From assembly GCF_012911005.2 (NCBI RefSeq), contig NZ_WTVS01000014.1, forward strand, positions 34,777 to 98,776: 64,000 nt of DNA. The letters run 5' to 3'. Position 1 is the stretch's first letter, and each line of letters begins with the position of its first letter. This document shows positions 8,719-19,034 of this stretch, piece by piece. Source of the stretch: Aromatoleum toluolicum. Lineage in GTDB: Bacteria; Pseudomonadota; Gammaproteobacteria; Burkholderiales; Rhodocyclaceae. The notes below the pieces were generated by a model. The model was not told where the DNA came from, did no database searches, and worked only from the letters and a program-made list of their open reading frames with translations. A program made the position numbers and the translations under genes.

Positions 8719-8787
8719 TGTCCGTAGCTTGCACCAGTCCCTGCTTTGGAACCGGTCAATCTGCTGTCGAACCGCCGTTGATTCGAC
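8710..8787 (-). promoter_or_regulatory. ANTAR-target dual hexaloop antiterminator in the nrtA leader
   Basis: P1 (8766-8787) is an 8-bp stem GTCGAATC/GGTTCGAC with loop AACGGC. P2 (8710-8723) is GGAC/GTCC with the same loop AACGGC. Both hexaloops keep A1 and G4. P1 begins about 3 nt after the predicted sigma-54 start, and P2 competes with the terminator at 8662-8718. Confidence 0.85.
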
Positions 8788-8800
8788 TCGTTGTCTCCCT

Positions 8801-8816
8801 AGCAGCCGACGTGCCA
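8801..8816 (-). promoter_or_regulatory. Sigma-54 promoter of nrtABD
   Basis: The minus strand reads TGGCACGTCGGCTGCT with correct -24/-12 spacing. Predicted start is near 8790. Confidence 0.75.
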
Positions 8817-8904
8817 GCTGACGCAATCTTCGCCAACAAGCTTCACGCAAGCCGCCTTCCGGCTCGCATCGATGTCAGAGACATAGCGCAGAGCCCATCC
8901 GGCC

Positions 8905-8919
8905 GCACTATTGCAGTGC
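8905..8919. promoter_or_regulatory. NtrC-type dyad upstream of nrtA
   Basis: GCACT-ATTGC-AGTGC is a perfect inverted repeat with the 5-bp spacer of NtrC sites, 89 bp upstream of the -24 box. It differs from the consensus only at the innermost base of each arm. Confidence 0.6.
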
Positions 8920-9059
8920 ACAACGCGCCTCGCCTGCACCAAACCTGCGCGGCGGTGCCGCCAACACATGCGGGAATCCACTTATTGCAGATAGCATCGT
9001 TAAATGATCATGTCACATCCCGTGTTAATCTATCCATCCGCACAATCGGGAGCTCAACC

Positions 9060-9521
9060 ATGCATTTTCTGAAAAAACTGCTCGTCCTCGCCGCACTGAG
9101 TCTCACCTTCGCCTCGCCCGGCCAGGCCGCCGTCAGCGCCGACGAGGCCAAGACGCTGGTGGACAAGGCCGTCGCGCACGTCAAGCAGGTCGGCATCGAG
9201 CAGGCATTCAAGGAGTTCAACGACCCGGCGGGAAGCTGGGTCAAGGGCGAGCTGTACATCCTTGCCTACGACTACCAGGGCACCAACCTCGTCCTCGGCT
9301 CCAATCCGAAGATGAACGGCAAGAATCTATGGGACATCAAGTCCCCCGACGGCAAGTTCGTCGTGCGGGAGTTCGTCGAACTCGTAAAGACCAAGGGCAG
9401 CGGCTGGGTGGACTACCAGTGGTCCAACCCCGAGTCGAAGAAGATCGAGAACAAGACGACCTTCGTGACCCGGGTGCCCGGCATGGACGCCGTGATCGGC
9501 TGCGGCATCTACAAGAACTGA
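9060..9521 (+). CDS. Secreted single-Cache domain protein
   Basis: 153 aa with a clear Sec signal peptide ([23 protein letters not shown]). The rest is a Cache-type sensor fold with the usual opening [18 protein letters not shown], a central [20 protein letters not shown] stretch and the ending [17 protein letters not shown]. Such stand-alone periplasmic Cache proteins bind small ligands or partner with receptors. A chemoreceptor gene follows 76 bp downstream, so the pair may act together. CGGGAG precedes the ATG. The ligand is not known. Confidence 0.8.
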   Translation: MHFLKKLLVLAALSLTFASPGQAAVSADEAKTLVDKAVAHVKQVGIEQAFKEFNDPAGSWVKGELYILAYDYQGTNLVLGSNPKMNGKNLWDIKSPDGKFVVREFVELVKTKGSGWVDYQWSNPESKKIENKTTFVTRVPGMDAVIGCGIYKN

Positions 9522-9597
9522 TCGCGCACGCCGCGGACGCAACCGGGCGCGATGCCGCCCGGGAGCCCCCCTAGCTTCCGCCTTCCGAGCACACGCC

Positions 9598-11238
9598 ATG
9601 ACGCGCCTTGTCCTTGACCTTCCGATCACCGCAAAAACCGCCCTCGCTCCACTGGTCACCATCGCCTTCATGATCGTCGTGTTCGTGACCGGCTATGCAG
9701 CGCTGCGCGACCAGAAACTCGCGATGGCAAGCCTCGTGACGGAGCGATTCGCGACCTACGAGGCGGTCGCCGCCTTGGGCAAGGAACTCGCGACGGCACA
9801 CGGCAGGATTTACCGCGTGATCGCGTGGGCCAACCACAAGGACGGCGGTGCCGAGCTGACACAGCAGGTCCGGCAGCTCAGCACGCGTCTCGACGAGCTC
9901 GTCGCAGAGGGCCGCGCCCTCTCCGCGCGCGAGCACCTCGGGGCGGACGAGCGCGACAAGCTCGGGTCGGTGGAGGCCGCCGTGTCCGACTACGCCAAGG
10001 CGGCGAAGAACGCGCTCGACATGGCCGAGACCGATGCCGCCTTCTCGGCCATCTACATGGACGGCGCAAGCAAGGTTTTCGACCGCGCGAACGCCGACCT
10101 TTCGCAGCTGATCGATCTCGAAGAGGCGGCCGCCCGGCGTCAGTACGACGCCACTGCCGACAACTTCGCACGCAGCCAGCGCATCTTCGTCATTGCACTG
10201 GTGCTCGCGGCAACCATCGCGACGCTGCTGACCTGGCTGATGACCGGCACCATGCGGCGGGCCATCGGCGCGATCGAAACGGCGGCGAACCACCTGCGCG
10301 GGGGCGACCTCACACGCCGCGTGGAGGTACTCGGCAATGACGAGATCGGGCGCAGCGCGCGCGCCTTCAACGAATTCATCGCCTCCCTGCAGCAGACGCT
10401 GACGACCGTGCACGGACACGCCAACGAGGTCTCGTCCGCGGCCGGCCACCTCACGTCGACCGCCGGCGCCGTCGCCCACAGCTCGGTCAAGCAGAGCGAC
10501 GCTGCGATGCAGACGGCGGCGACGATCGAGCAGCTCACCGCCAGCGTCGCGCAAATTCACGACAGCACGGACTGTCTGCGCGACATCTCCAGCGCGAGCC
10601 TCGAACACACCCGGCAGGGCACGGCCAGCGTGTCCGAGCTGCTGCGCGAGATGACGGTCGTCGGCGAGGCGGTGGATTCGATGCGCGGCACGATCGATGA
10701 ATTCGTGCAGAGCGCGCAGTCGATCAAACACATGACCCAGGTCGTCAAGGAAATCTCCGACCAGACCAATCTGCTCGCGCTCAATGCCGCAATCGAAGCC
10801 GCGCGGGCCGGCGAGCAAGGGCGCGGCTTCGCGGTGGTTGCCGACGAGGTGCGCAAGCTGGCGGAAAAGTCGAGCGCCACGGCAGACCAGATCGAATCCG
10901 TGACCCACACCCTGAGTGCGCAGTCCTCGGAGGTGCAACGCTCCATCCTCGGCGGCGCCGATGCCCTCCACTCGTGTCAGCAGTATCTCGGCAACGTCTC
11001 GGGCGTGCTGGAGCGGGCGAACCGCTCCGTGGATGAAACCGATCGCGGCGTCGACCAGATCGCCGACACGCTCTCGCAGCAGCAGCGCAGCAGTCTCGAG
11101 ATCTCAAACCACATCGAGCGCATTGCGCGGATGGCCGAGGACAACAAGGGCGCCAGCGAACAGGCTTCGGTCGCCGCGCGCCAGCTCGAATCCTTGTCCG
11201 CGAACCTGCTGGGCGAGGTCAGACGCTTCCAGGTCTGA
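9598..11238 (+). CDS. Methyl-accepting chemotaxis protein
   Basis: 546-aa transmembrane chemoreceptor. The first membrane helix is near residues 14-36, a mostly helical periplasmic domain spans about 37-195, and the second helix is near 198-218 ([20 protein letters not shown]). A HAMP domain follows (about 219-272), then the signalling domain with the conserved tip [20 protein letters not shown] and [16 protein letters not shown]. No C-terminal CheR-tethering pentapeptide is seen; the end is GEVRRFQV. The ligand is unknown; its place between nitrate genes and a Cache protein hints at nutrient sensing, which is inference. Confidence 0.93.
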   Translation: MTRLVLDLPITAKTALAPLVTIAFMIVVFVTGYAALRDQKLAMASLVTERFATYEAVAALGKELATAHGRIYRVIAWANHKDGGAELTQQVRQLSTRLDELVAEGRALSAREHLGADERDKLGSVEAAVSDYAKAAKNALDMAETDAAFSAIYMDGASKVFDRANADLSQLIDLEEAAARRQYDATADNFARSQRIFVIALVLAATIATLLTWLMTGTMRRAIGAIETAANHLRGGDLTRRVEVLGNDEIGRSARAFNEFIASLQQTLTTVHGHANEVSSAAGHLTSTAGAVAHSSVKQSDAAMQTAATIEQLTASVAQIHDSTDCLRDISSASLEHTRQGTASVSELLREMTVVGEAVDSMRGTIDEFVQSAQSIKHMTQVVKEISDQTNLLALNAAIEAARAGEQGRGFAVVADEVRKLAEKSSATADQIESVTHTLSAQSSEVQRSILGGADALHSCQQYLGNVSGVLERANRSVDETDRGVDQIADTLSQQQRSSLEISNHIERIARMAEDNKGASEQASVAARQLESLSANLLGEVRRFQV

Positions 11239-11266
11239 GGCGCACGGCCCGAGATCGCCGCGCCTT

Positions 11267-11842
11267 CTACAGGAGGTATTTCGCCATGTCGATGAGATCC
11301 TGCGCGACTGCGGCCATCGGCTTAGCGCGCTCCATCGCCAGCTTGCGCAACGCCGCATAGGCTTCGGCCTCGTCCATGCCGCGCGACTTCATCAGCAAGC
11401 CCTTTGCGCGGTCGATCAGTTTGCGCTCGGAGAGCTTCTTCGTCGCCGCGGCGAGCTCGCTGCGCAAGGCCTGATGCTCCTCGAAACTGGCCACGGCCAC
11501 GTCGATCACTGGTCTCAGGCGCCCGGGATCCAGCCCGTCGACCACATACGTCGAAACGCCCGCCTTGACCGCGGCGCGGATCGTCTCCTCGTCGCCCTCC
11601 TGCGCGAAGATGATCACCGGACGCGGCATCGCCGCGTTCATCACCGCGAGGTTCTCCAGCGTGTCGCGCGAAGGCGAATCGGTCTCGATCAGGATCACGT
11701 CCGGGCGGATCGACTCGATCTGCGCGCTCAGGTCCGAAGAGGATGCCAGGACAGCGGCCACCTGATGGCCGGCGAGCGCCAGCCCGGCGCAGATTTCGGC
11801 CGCCCGGGCACGAGATTCATCGATGACGAGTACGCGAAGCAT
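11267..11842 (-). CDS. nasT: NasT-type ANTAR antiterminator
   Basis: 191 aa. The N-terminal response-regulator-like receiver (MLRVLVIDESRARAAEICAG, PDVILIETDSPSRD) is joined by a short coiled coil to a C-terminal ANTAR RNA-binding domain (ERKLIDRAKGLLMKSRGMDE, AYAALRKLAMERAKPMAAVA). In NasS/NasT systems the protein binds two-hairpin leaders and stops terminator formation when nitrate or nitrite is present. Such leaders occur at 3570-3628 and 8710-8787. The ATG at 11842 starts exactly at the receiver; the upstream extension is not family-like. No nasS sensor gene lies beside it, which is unusual. Confidence 0.9.
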   Translation of the reverse strand: MLRVLVIDESRARAAEICAGLALAGHQVAAVLASSSDLSAQIESIRPDVILIETDSPSRDTLENLAVMNAAMPRPVIIFAQEGDEETIRAAVKAGVSTYVVDGLDPGRLRPVIDVAVASFEEHQALRSELAAATKKLSERKLIDRAKGLLMKSRGMDEAEAYAALRKLAMERAKPMAAVAQDLIDMAKYLL

Positions 11843-11966
11843 GTTGAAATCCACGCAAGATTCGAGCCGCCACGAACAGGAAGAAGAATAATTTATTACG
11901 GCGGCAAGCAATTACATGAAGTGTGCTGAGGCACCTTGCTCCTTCGCCTTCAAAGGGGGCGGATAA

Positions 11967-12010
11967 GAGGGGGATGGGTTTCTGCGGCGCCTGTTCAACC
12001 CATCCCCCTC
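11967..12010. repeat. Long inverted repeat (REP/terminator-like)
   Basis: GAGGGGGATGGGTT pairs perfectly (14 bp) with its complement over a 16-nt loop. A further outer match (CTTCAA at about 11947 with TTGAAG near 12014) extends the palindrome. It lies in the roughly 320-bp gap between nasT and rlmB, which otherwise shows no gene. It could be a dispersed REP-like element or an RNA-stabilising hairpin; a T-run is absent. Confidence 0.55.
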
Positions 12011-12162
12011 CCCTTGAAGCGGAGGGAGCGACCGTGCCGCTCTCATCCTGACATCACGCAATTGCCTGCCGGGTTAAGAATAGCTTACCGGAAACCCGGC
12101 CGATCCCAGGGGACAGTCGGCGGCGCGTTCCTCCACGGCGGCGTCCGCTCCGCCCGGGTCGT

Positions 12163-12969
12163 TCAGCCGCCGCGCTGGCGCCGTGCCTCGAACAGGCAGA
12201 TTCCGCTCGCGACCGACACGTTGAGGCTCTCGACGGTGCCAAGCATCGGGATCTTCGCCAGTTCGTCGCAGGTCTCGCGCGTCAGCCGGCGCAGCCCCTC
12301 TCCTTCGGCGCCCATCACCCACGCGACCGGCCCCTTTTGGTCGATCTCGTACAGCGACTTCTCCGCCTCGCCCGCCGCGCCGACGACCCACACGCCGGCC
12401 TCCTGCATCTCGCGCAGCGCGCGCGCAAGGTTGGTCACCGTGATGTAGGGCACCGAATCGGCCGCGCCGCTCGCGACCTTCACCGCAGTCGCGTTGAGCC
12501 CTACGGCACGATCCTTCGGCGCCACCACCGCGTGCGCCCCCGCCGCATCCGCCACACGCAGGCAGGCGCCGAGGTTGTGCGGATCCTGCACGCCGTCGAG
12601 CACCAGGATCAGTGCATTCTCTTCCAGCACGTCGAGCACGTCGGCGAGCTTGATGTCGCGGCTGCGCGCATCGACGCGCGCGATCACGCCCTGGTGCCGG
12701 CGCGTGCCGACCATGCCGTCGAGCCGGTCCGCCTCGGCCTGGATGATGCGCACCTTCTGCGCCTCCGCCAGCTGCTGCACATCCTTCGAGCGTGCGTCGG
12801 TGCGGGCGGACGACAGATACAGTTCGAACACCGCCTCCGGGTCGCGACGCAGCTTGCCCAGCACGGCATGGAAGCCGTAGATCAGGCGCGACTCCGCGCG
12901 CCCTGCTGCGGGCGCCTCGGCATGATCCGCCTGCTGCGGGCGGGAACGGTTTGTGGGTTTGTTAGCCAC
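12163..12969 (-). CDS. rlmB: 23S rRNA (guanosine-2'-O-)-methyltransferase RlmB
   Basis: 268-aa SPOUT-class enzyme that methylates G2251 in the peptidyl-transferase region of 23S rRNA. An N-terminal substrate-binding domain (IYGFHAVLGKLRRDP) precedes the SpoU domain with motif 1 LDGVQDPHNLGACLRVADA, motif 2 WVMGAEGEGL and motif 3 IPMLGTVESLNVSVA. Its start overlaps the end of rnr by 8 bp, the usual rnr-rlmB order. Confidence 0.96.
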   Translation of the reverse strand: MANKPTNRSRPQQADHAEAPAAGRAESRLIYGFHAVLGKLRRDPEAVFELYLSSARTDARSKDVQQLAEAQKVRIIQAEADRLDGMVGTRRHQGVIARVDARSRDIKLADVLDVLEENALILVLDGVQDPHNLGACLRVADAAGAHAVVAPKDRAVGLNATAVKVASGAADSVPYITVTNLARALREMQEAGVWVVGAAGEAEKSLYEIDQKGPVAWVMGAEGEGLRRLTRETCDELAKIPMLGTVESLNVSVASGICLFEARRQRGG

Positions 12970-15826
12970 GGCGTTTCACTTTCCTCGTAGATGCTGCAGT
13001 TTCAGTTTTCGGGGCGGCCGCCTTCTCCGCCTTAGGAGCCTTCTCCGCCTTAGGAGCCTTCTCCGCCTTAGGAGCCTTCTCCGCCTCAGGAGCCTTCTCC
13101 GCCTTGGGAGTCTTCTCCGCCTTCGGAGCAGCCTTCTCCGTCGTCGGCGCCTTGCTCGTCTTCGTCACCGCGGCGGCCTTGGCAGGTTTGCGGGCCGTCG
13201 TTTCCGCGGCTGCCTTCCTCGCGCCCGCAGCCTTGACGGGTGCCGCCGGCTCGGGGCGCTGCGCTGCCTTCGCCGCCTTCTTCGGCGCGTCGGCAAGCTT
13301 GGTCGGCTTCTGCGCGACCACCTCCGCCTTCGCCCTGCCCCGCGCGGGACCCTTGCCCGGCGCTGCGGGCGCTTCCTCACGGGCCGCGACGACAACGGCC
13401 CCGCGCGTCGTCCGTGCCTTCTTCACCGGCACTGCGGACACTGCGGGCGCCACAGCGGGCGCGGCCGTCGTCTTCCGGCCGCCTTTCGCCTTCGGCGCTG
13501 CCGCCACCGGAGCGGAGCTCGCGACCGCGGCCTCCGGCACAGACTTCGCTGCAGCGGCCTTGTCCTTCGCCGTCTTCCCGGCCCGTTCGGTCGCGCGCGG
13601 CGCGCCTTCGATCAGGCGGAAGTCGATCTTGGTCGTTTCCAGATCGACCCGCACGACCTGCACCCGCACGCGGTCCGACAAGCGGAAACGCGCACCCGTG
13701 CGCTCACCGGCGAGTTCGTGGCGCGTCTCGTCGAAGTGGAAGTAGTCGCTGCCGAGGTCCGAAATATGGACCAGCCCCTCGATGAAGATGTCGTCGAGGG
13801 CGACGAAGAGGCCGAAGGGTACCACCGCCGACACGCTGCCGGTGAATTCGGCGCCGACCTTGTCCTGCATGTAGTAGCACTTCAGCCACGCGACGACATC
13901 GCGCGTCGCCTCGTCCGCGCGCCGCTCGGTCGACGAGCAGTGCAGGCCGATCTCGTCCCAGTCGCCGGCCTCGTAGGTACGGTTTTCGAGCGCCGCCTTG
14001 ATCGAGCGATGCACCAGCAGGTCGGGATAACGCCGGATCGGCGACGTGAAGTGGGTATACGCCTCGTACGCCAGGCCGAAGTGGCCCACATTGTCCGGGC
14101 TATACACCGCCTGGCGCAGCGAACGCAGCATCACCGTCTGCAGCAGCTGTGCGTCCGGGCGGTCCTTCACGGTCTCCAGCAGCTTCGCGTAGTCGCCGGC
14201 CTTCGGCTCGTCGCCGCCGCTCACGCTCAGGCCGAACTCGGCGAGGAAGCCGCGCAGCTTCTCGAGCTTGCCCGGCGTCGGACCTTCATGCACGCGATAC
14301 AGCGCCGGATGCTCGCGCTCCTGCAGGAACTCCGACGCGCACACGTTGGCCGCGAGCATGCATTCCTCGATCAGGCGGTGCGCATCGTTGCGCACCTCGG
14401 CGACGATGCGCTCGATCTTGCCCTCGGCGTCGAAGATCATGCGCGTCTCGGTCGTCTCGAAGTCGATCGCGCCGCGCTTCGCGCGCGCCTTCAGCAGCAC
14501 GCGGAAGAGCTTGTCGAGGTTCTCGAGATGGGGCAGCAACCCACCCACCACATCGCGCGCCGCCGCGTCCTTGTCGTACAGCGCCGCCGCCACCTGCGTG
14601 TAGGTCAGGCGCGCGTGCGAGAACATCACCGCCGGGTAGAAGCGATACGCCTTGATGTCCCCCGTCGGACCGATGCTCATGTCGCACACCATGCACAGGC
14701 GCTCGACCTGCGGATTGAGCGAACACAAGCCATTGCTGAGCTTCTCGGGCAGCATCGGGATCACTCGGCGCGGGAAATACACCGAGTTGCCGCGTTCCTG
14801 CGCCTCGTCGTCGAGCGCGCTGCCCGGCTGCACGTAATGGGAGACGTCCGCGATCGCGACGATCAGACGGTAGCCGCGCCCCTGACGCTCGCAATACACC
14901 GCGTCGTCGAAGTCCTTCGCCGTTTCGCCGTCTATCGTCACGAGCGGCAGCTTCGTGATGTCCTCGCGCCCCGCCCAGTCCTTCCTGCGCACGGTGGCGG
15001 GCAACTTGCGCGTTGCGGCCTTCGCCTCGGACGAGAACTCGAACGGCAACTCGTGCTTGCGCAGCGCAATCTCGATCTCCATGCCCGGATCCGCATAGTT
15101 GCCGAGCACCTCGATCACGCGTCCGATCGGTTGTGCGACCTTGGTCGGCTGTGCGATCAGCTCGACGGTGACCACCTGGCCCGGCTGGGCCTTCTTGCCC
15201 CCCGGCGCCACCAGGATGTCCTGCGCGATGCGCCGGTTTTCCGGCACCACCACCTGGACCCCATGCTCGTTCAAGACGCGGCCGACGACGCGCGCGTTCG
15301 CGCGCTCCAGGACCTCCACGACCTTGCCTTCGGGACGGCCGCGGCGGTCGAGGCCCGTGATGCGGACGATCACGCGGTCGCCGTGCAGCACCTCGCGCAT
15401 CTCCTTCGGTCCGAGGAACACGTCGGGCTGACCGTCGTCACGGATCAGGAAGCCGAATCCGTCGGCATGCCCCGACACGCGTCCGCGGATCAGGTCCGCC
15501 TTGTTCGGCAGCAGGTAGGCGTCACGGCGGTTGCGCAACAGTTCGCCGTCGCGCTGCATCGCCCGCAGGCGCCGCTCGAAGAGTCCCGCTTCGTCGCCAC
15601 CCACGTCGAGCGCGGCACACAGCTCCTGGAAAGTCATCGGCACGCCCTGCTCGGCGAGCGTCTGTTCGACATACTCGCGACTCGGCAGGGGATGCTCGTA
15701 GCTGGCCGACTCGCGCTCGTAGAACGGATCGGCACGGCGGATGGCGCTGGGTTTGCGGGCGCTGGCAGAAGTTGCCGCCGTGGTCGTTTTCCCTTTTTCT
15801 TTTTTCATTGTTTTGCTCGTTGACAT
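12962..15826 (-). CDS. rnr: Ribonuclease R
   Basis: 954-aa 3'-5' exoribonuclease. Cold-shock and winged-helix regions lie N-terminal, the RNB catalytic domain contains TIDGETAKDFDDAVYCE and RPDAQLLQTVMLRSLRQAVY, and an S1 domain (GSVSAVVPFGLFVALDDIFI) follows. The last roughly 200 residues are a Lys/Ala/Pro-rich tail ending in tandem KAEKAP repeats. The start is uncertain: the ATG at 15826 overlaps the divergent tRNA promoter -35 box and has no clear Shine-Dalgarno, while an ATG at 15808 has weak GAG upstream. Antisense open frames across this gene are codon shadows. Confidence 0.95.
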   Translation of the reverse strand: MSTSKTMKKEKGKTTTAATSASARKPSAIRRADPFYERESASYEHPLPSREYVEQTLAEQGVPMTFQELCAALDVGGDEAGLFERRLRAMQRDGELLRNRRDAYLLPNKADLIRGRVSGHADGFGFLIRDDGQPDVFLGPKEMREVLHGDRVIVRITGLDRRGRPEGKVVEVLERANARVVGRVLNEHGVQVVVPENRRIAQDILVAPGGKKAQPGQVVTVELIAQPTKVAQPIGRVIEVLGNYADPGMEIEIALRKHELPFEFSSEAKAATRKLPATVRRKDWAGREDITKLPLVTIDGETAKDFDDAVYCERQGRGYRLIVAIADVSHYVQPGSALDDEAQERGNSVYFPRRVIPMLPEKLSNGLCSLNPQVERLCMVCDMSIGPTGDIKAYRFYPAVMFSHARLTYTQVAAALYDKDAAARDVVGGLLPHLENLDKLFRVLLKARAKRGAIDFETTETRMIFDAEGKIERIVAEVRNDAHRLIEECMLAANVCASEFLQEREHPALYRVHEGPTPGKLEKLRGFLAEFGLSVSGGDEPKAGDYAKLLETVKDRPDAQLLQTVMLRSLRQAVYSPDNVGHFGLAYEAYTHFTSPIRRYPDLLVHRSIKAALENRTYEAGDWDEIGLHCSSTERRADEATRDVVAWLKCYYMQDKVGAEFTGSVSAVVPFGLFVALDDIFIEGLVHISDLGSDYFHFDETRHELAGERTGARFRLSDRVRVQVVRVDLETTKIDFRLIEGAPRATERAGKTAKDKAAAAKSVPEAAVASSAPVAAAPKAKGGRKTTAAPAVAPAVSAVPVKKARTTRGAVVVAAREEAPAAPGKGPARGRAKAEVVAQKPTKLADAPKKAAKAAQRPEPAAPVKAAGARKAAAETTARKPAKAAAVTKTSKAPTTEKAAPKAEKTPKAEKAPEAEKAPKAEKAPKAEKAPKAEKAAAPKTETAASTRKVKRRG
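13021..13128. repeat. 18-bp tandem repeat inside rnr
   Basis: Six units of an 18-bp repeat (CCTTCTCCGCCTTAGGAG in the first units), drifting in the last ones. On the minus strand each unit encodes six residues of the type K-A-E-K-A-P in the basic tail of RNase R. Copy number is likely to vary between strains. Confidence 0.85.
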
Positions 15827-15847
15827 TCAAATTTTGGCGCTTATAAT
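15820..15847 (+). promoter_or_regulatory. Sigma-70 promoter of the first tRNA-Leu
   Basis: TTGACA (15820-15825), 16-bp spacer, TATAAT (15842-15847): a near-perfect housekeeping promoter 12 bp before the tRNA. The -35 box covers the annotated start codon of the divergent rnr gene. Confidence 0.9.
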
Positions 15848-15858
15848 GCGCGACTCTT

Positions 15859-15943
<85 letters not shown>

Positions 15944-15953
15944 GTTCTACAGG

Positions 15954-15979
15954 AAAGCCGACCTAGTGTCGGCTTTTTT
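15954..15979 (+). terminator. Intrinsic terminator of the first tRNA-Leu
   Basis: AAGCCGAC-CTAGT-GTCGGCTT hairpin followed by a T-run, 11 bp after the tRNA. Confidence 0.88.
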
Positions 15980-16051
15980 GTTGCCCGCTTTCCGGACTTC
16001 TCGTCCCCGCTGCGGGCTTGCTCCAAAGGCCGCGAGGCGTCGCTATTGCGC

Positions 16052-16080
16052 TTGGCCTCTCGCAAAGTTGTCGCTATAAT
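16052..16080 (+). promoter_or_regulatory. Sigma-70 promoter of the second tRNA-Leu
   Basis: TATAAT at 16075-16080 with a weak -35 TTGGCC at 16052-16057 (17-bp spacer). The 11 bases from TATAAT onward resemble the first tRNA promoter. Confidence 0.75.
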
Positions 16081-16090
16081 GCACGCTCTT

Positions 16091-16175
<85 letters not shown>

Positions 16176-16181
16176 GATCCA

Positions 16182-16219
16182 AGCAAAAGCCGGTCGAAAG
16201 ACCGGCTTTTGCTTTTTGT
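16182..16219. terminator. Strong, probably bidirectional terminator
   Basis: A 14-bp perfect stem AGCAAAAGCCGGTC / GACCGGCTTTTGCT with a GAAA loop, followed by T residues on the plus strand. The minus strand also reads TTTTGCTT after the stem, so it may end leftward purA transcription as well as the tRNA. Confidence 0.85.
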
Positions 16220-16368
16220 GCGGCCCGTTCGAACCGGCCGCAAATGCCGTGCCCCGCCCCGCGAACGGCGACGCTGCCCGACAACGCACCCGCCGCAATC
16301 GGCCGGTGCGCGGCGCCGGACGGAGCCGGCCCCTGGTCGTTCAGCGTTTCCGTACCGCTCAAGCCTGC

Positions 16369-17679
<1,311 letters not shown>

Positions 17680-17684
17680 TTACT

Positions 17685-18839
17685 TCATTCTCCCTGAAGC
17701 GCCTCGACCGTCCAGCGGCCGTCACGCCCGATCAGTTGCCGGTCGCAACCGGCCTCCTTCCAGCTTCCATCATGTCCCGGCAGGGCCGTCATCACGACCT
17801 CGCCCTGCGCGCGCAGTTGTGCCACCGTTTCCTGCAGCGCCTCGTCCGCGACGGCCGGCGCCAGGATGGCGCCCGGCTCCGCCGCGTCGGGCAGGTGCAG
17901 GGCCAGCTCGCGCAGGTCGAGGCTGAATCCCGTCGCCGGCCTGCCACGGCCGAATGCCTGACCGATGCGGTCGTAGCGCCCGCCGAGCGCGAGTGCAGCG
18001 GGCGAACCGCTGCCGTAGGCCGCGAACACCACTCCGTTGTGATAGTGGTAGCCGCGCAGATCGGCAAGATCGAAACTGATCGGCAGGTCGGCAAGCGCGG
18101 CCGCGAGCGTGCTCAGATCGTCGAGCGCGGCGCGAATTTCGGGTTCGTCGGGCAGGCAGCGGCGCGCCTCGTCCAGCACGTCCGCACCGCCATACAGGGT
18201 CGGCAGGGCCAGCAATGCCGTGCGCGCCGGCTCGGCAACGTCGGCCAGCAGCTCGCGCAGGCCCGGCACGTCCTTCGCCTGCAGCAGGTCGAAGAGTTCT
18301 TCCTCACGCTCCGGCATCATCCCGGCCCGCGCGGCGAGCACGCGGAACAGGCCGACATGGCCCAGGTCGATCCGGCTGGCCGGCACTTCGGCGAGGCGCA
18401 TCACCTCGGAGAGCAGACGCACGATCTCGATGTCGGCATCAATGCCGGCATGACCGTAGAGCTCGGCACCCAGTTGCAGCGGCTCGCGCGTGGCGGTGAG
18501 CGTCGACGGCAGCGCGTGCAGCACGCTGCCGCAGTAGCACAGCCGCGACACCCCCTTGCGGTTAAGCAGATGGGCGTCGATGCGGGCGACCTGCGGCGTC
18601 ATGTCGGCACGCACGCCCATCGTCCGGCCCGACAGCTGGTCGGCCAGCTTGAAGGTGCGCAGCTGGAGATCCTGGCCGGCCCCGGTCGTCAGCGACTCGA
18701 GATATTCGAGCAGCGGCGGCACGACCAGCTGGTAGCCATGGCTGCGGAAGGCGTCGAGCAGGCGCCGACGCAGGCGCTCGAGCTTTTCGGCCTCGGACGG
18801 CAGCGCGTCCTGGATGTGATCGGGAAGTACCCAGCGCAT
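17685..18839 (-). CDS. hisZ: ATP phosphoribosyltransferase regulatory subunit HisZ
   Basis: 384-aa paralogue of histidyl-tRNA synthetase that activates a short-form HisG in histidine biosynthesis. The class II core is visible ([56 protein letters not shown]), but the anticodon-binding domain of a true HisRS is absent. A real hisS is at 25853-27172, which supports the HisZ call. The short-form hisG itself is not in the window. Confidence 0.93.
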   Translation of the reverse strand: MRWVLPDHIQDALPSEAEKLERLRRRLLDAFRSHGYQLVVPPLLEYLESLTTGAGQDLQLRTFKLADQLSGRTMGVRADMTPQVARIDAHLLNRKGVSRLCYCGSVLHALPSTLTATREPLQLGAELYGHAGIDADIEIVRLLSEVMRLAEVPASRIDLGHVGLFRVLAARAGMMPEREEELFDLLQAKDVPGLRELLADVAEPARTALLALPTLYGGADVLDEARRCLPDEPEIRAALDDLSTLAAALADLPISFDLADLRGYHYHNGVVFAAYGSGSPAALALGGRYDRIGQAFGRGRPATGFSLDLRELALHLPDAAEPGAILAPAVADEALQETVAQLRAQGEVVMTALPGHDGSWKEAGCDRQLIGRDGRWTVEALQGE

Positions 18840-18844
18840 GATAT

Positions 18845-19030
18845 TTACGAGAACACGACGAGCAGCGCGACACCGATCAGCATCGAGGTCAGTCCGATGA
18901 AGCGGATCTGACCGTCAGCCATCTGTGCGAGCCGCAAAAAAGTTTCGCGCCAGGCGGCTGGCGCGAGAAAGGGCAGGATGCCTTCGATCACCAGCATCAG
19001 TGCGAAGGCCATCAGCAGCTTGTTGCTCAT
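18845..19030 (-). CDS. DUF2065 (YjeT-like) small membrane protein
   Basis: 61 aa with two hydrophobic segments ([20 protein letters not shown] and [18 protein letters not shown]). This family is routinely found between hflC and hisZ/purA in betaproteobacteria. Function unknown. It starts 4 bp after hflC and is probably cotranscribed. Confidence 0.85.
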   Translation of the reverse strand: MSNKLLMAFALMLVIEGILPFLAPAAWRETFLRLAQMADGQIRFIGLTSMLIGVALLVVFS

Positions 19031-19034
19031 GAGC

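Noticed and set aside
12953..15823. Very long open frame antisense to rnr, and similar long antisense frames over nirB, hisS and others
   Set aside because: GC-rich codon use keeps reverse frames open; the encoded proteins are low-complexity His/Arg/Asp-rich and match no family, while the other strand encodes a known enzyme.
17685..18839. A second histidyl-tRNA synthetase
   Set aside because: It lacks the anticodon-binding domain and sits before purA, as HisZ does.
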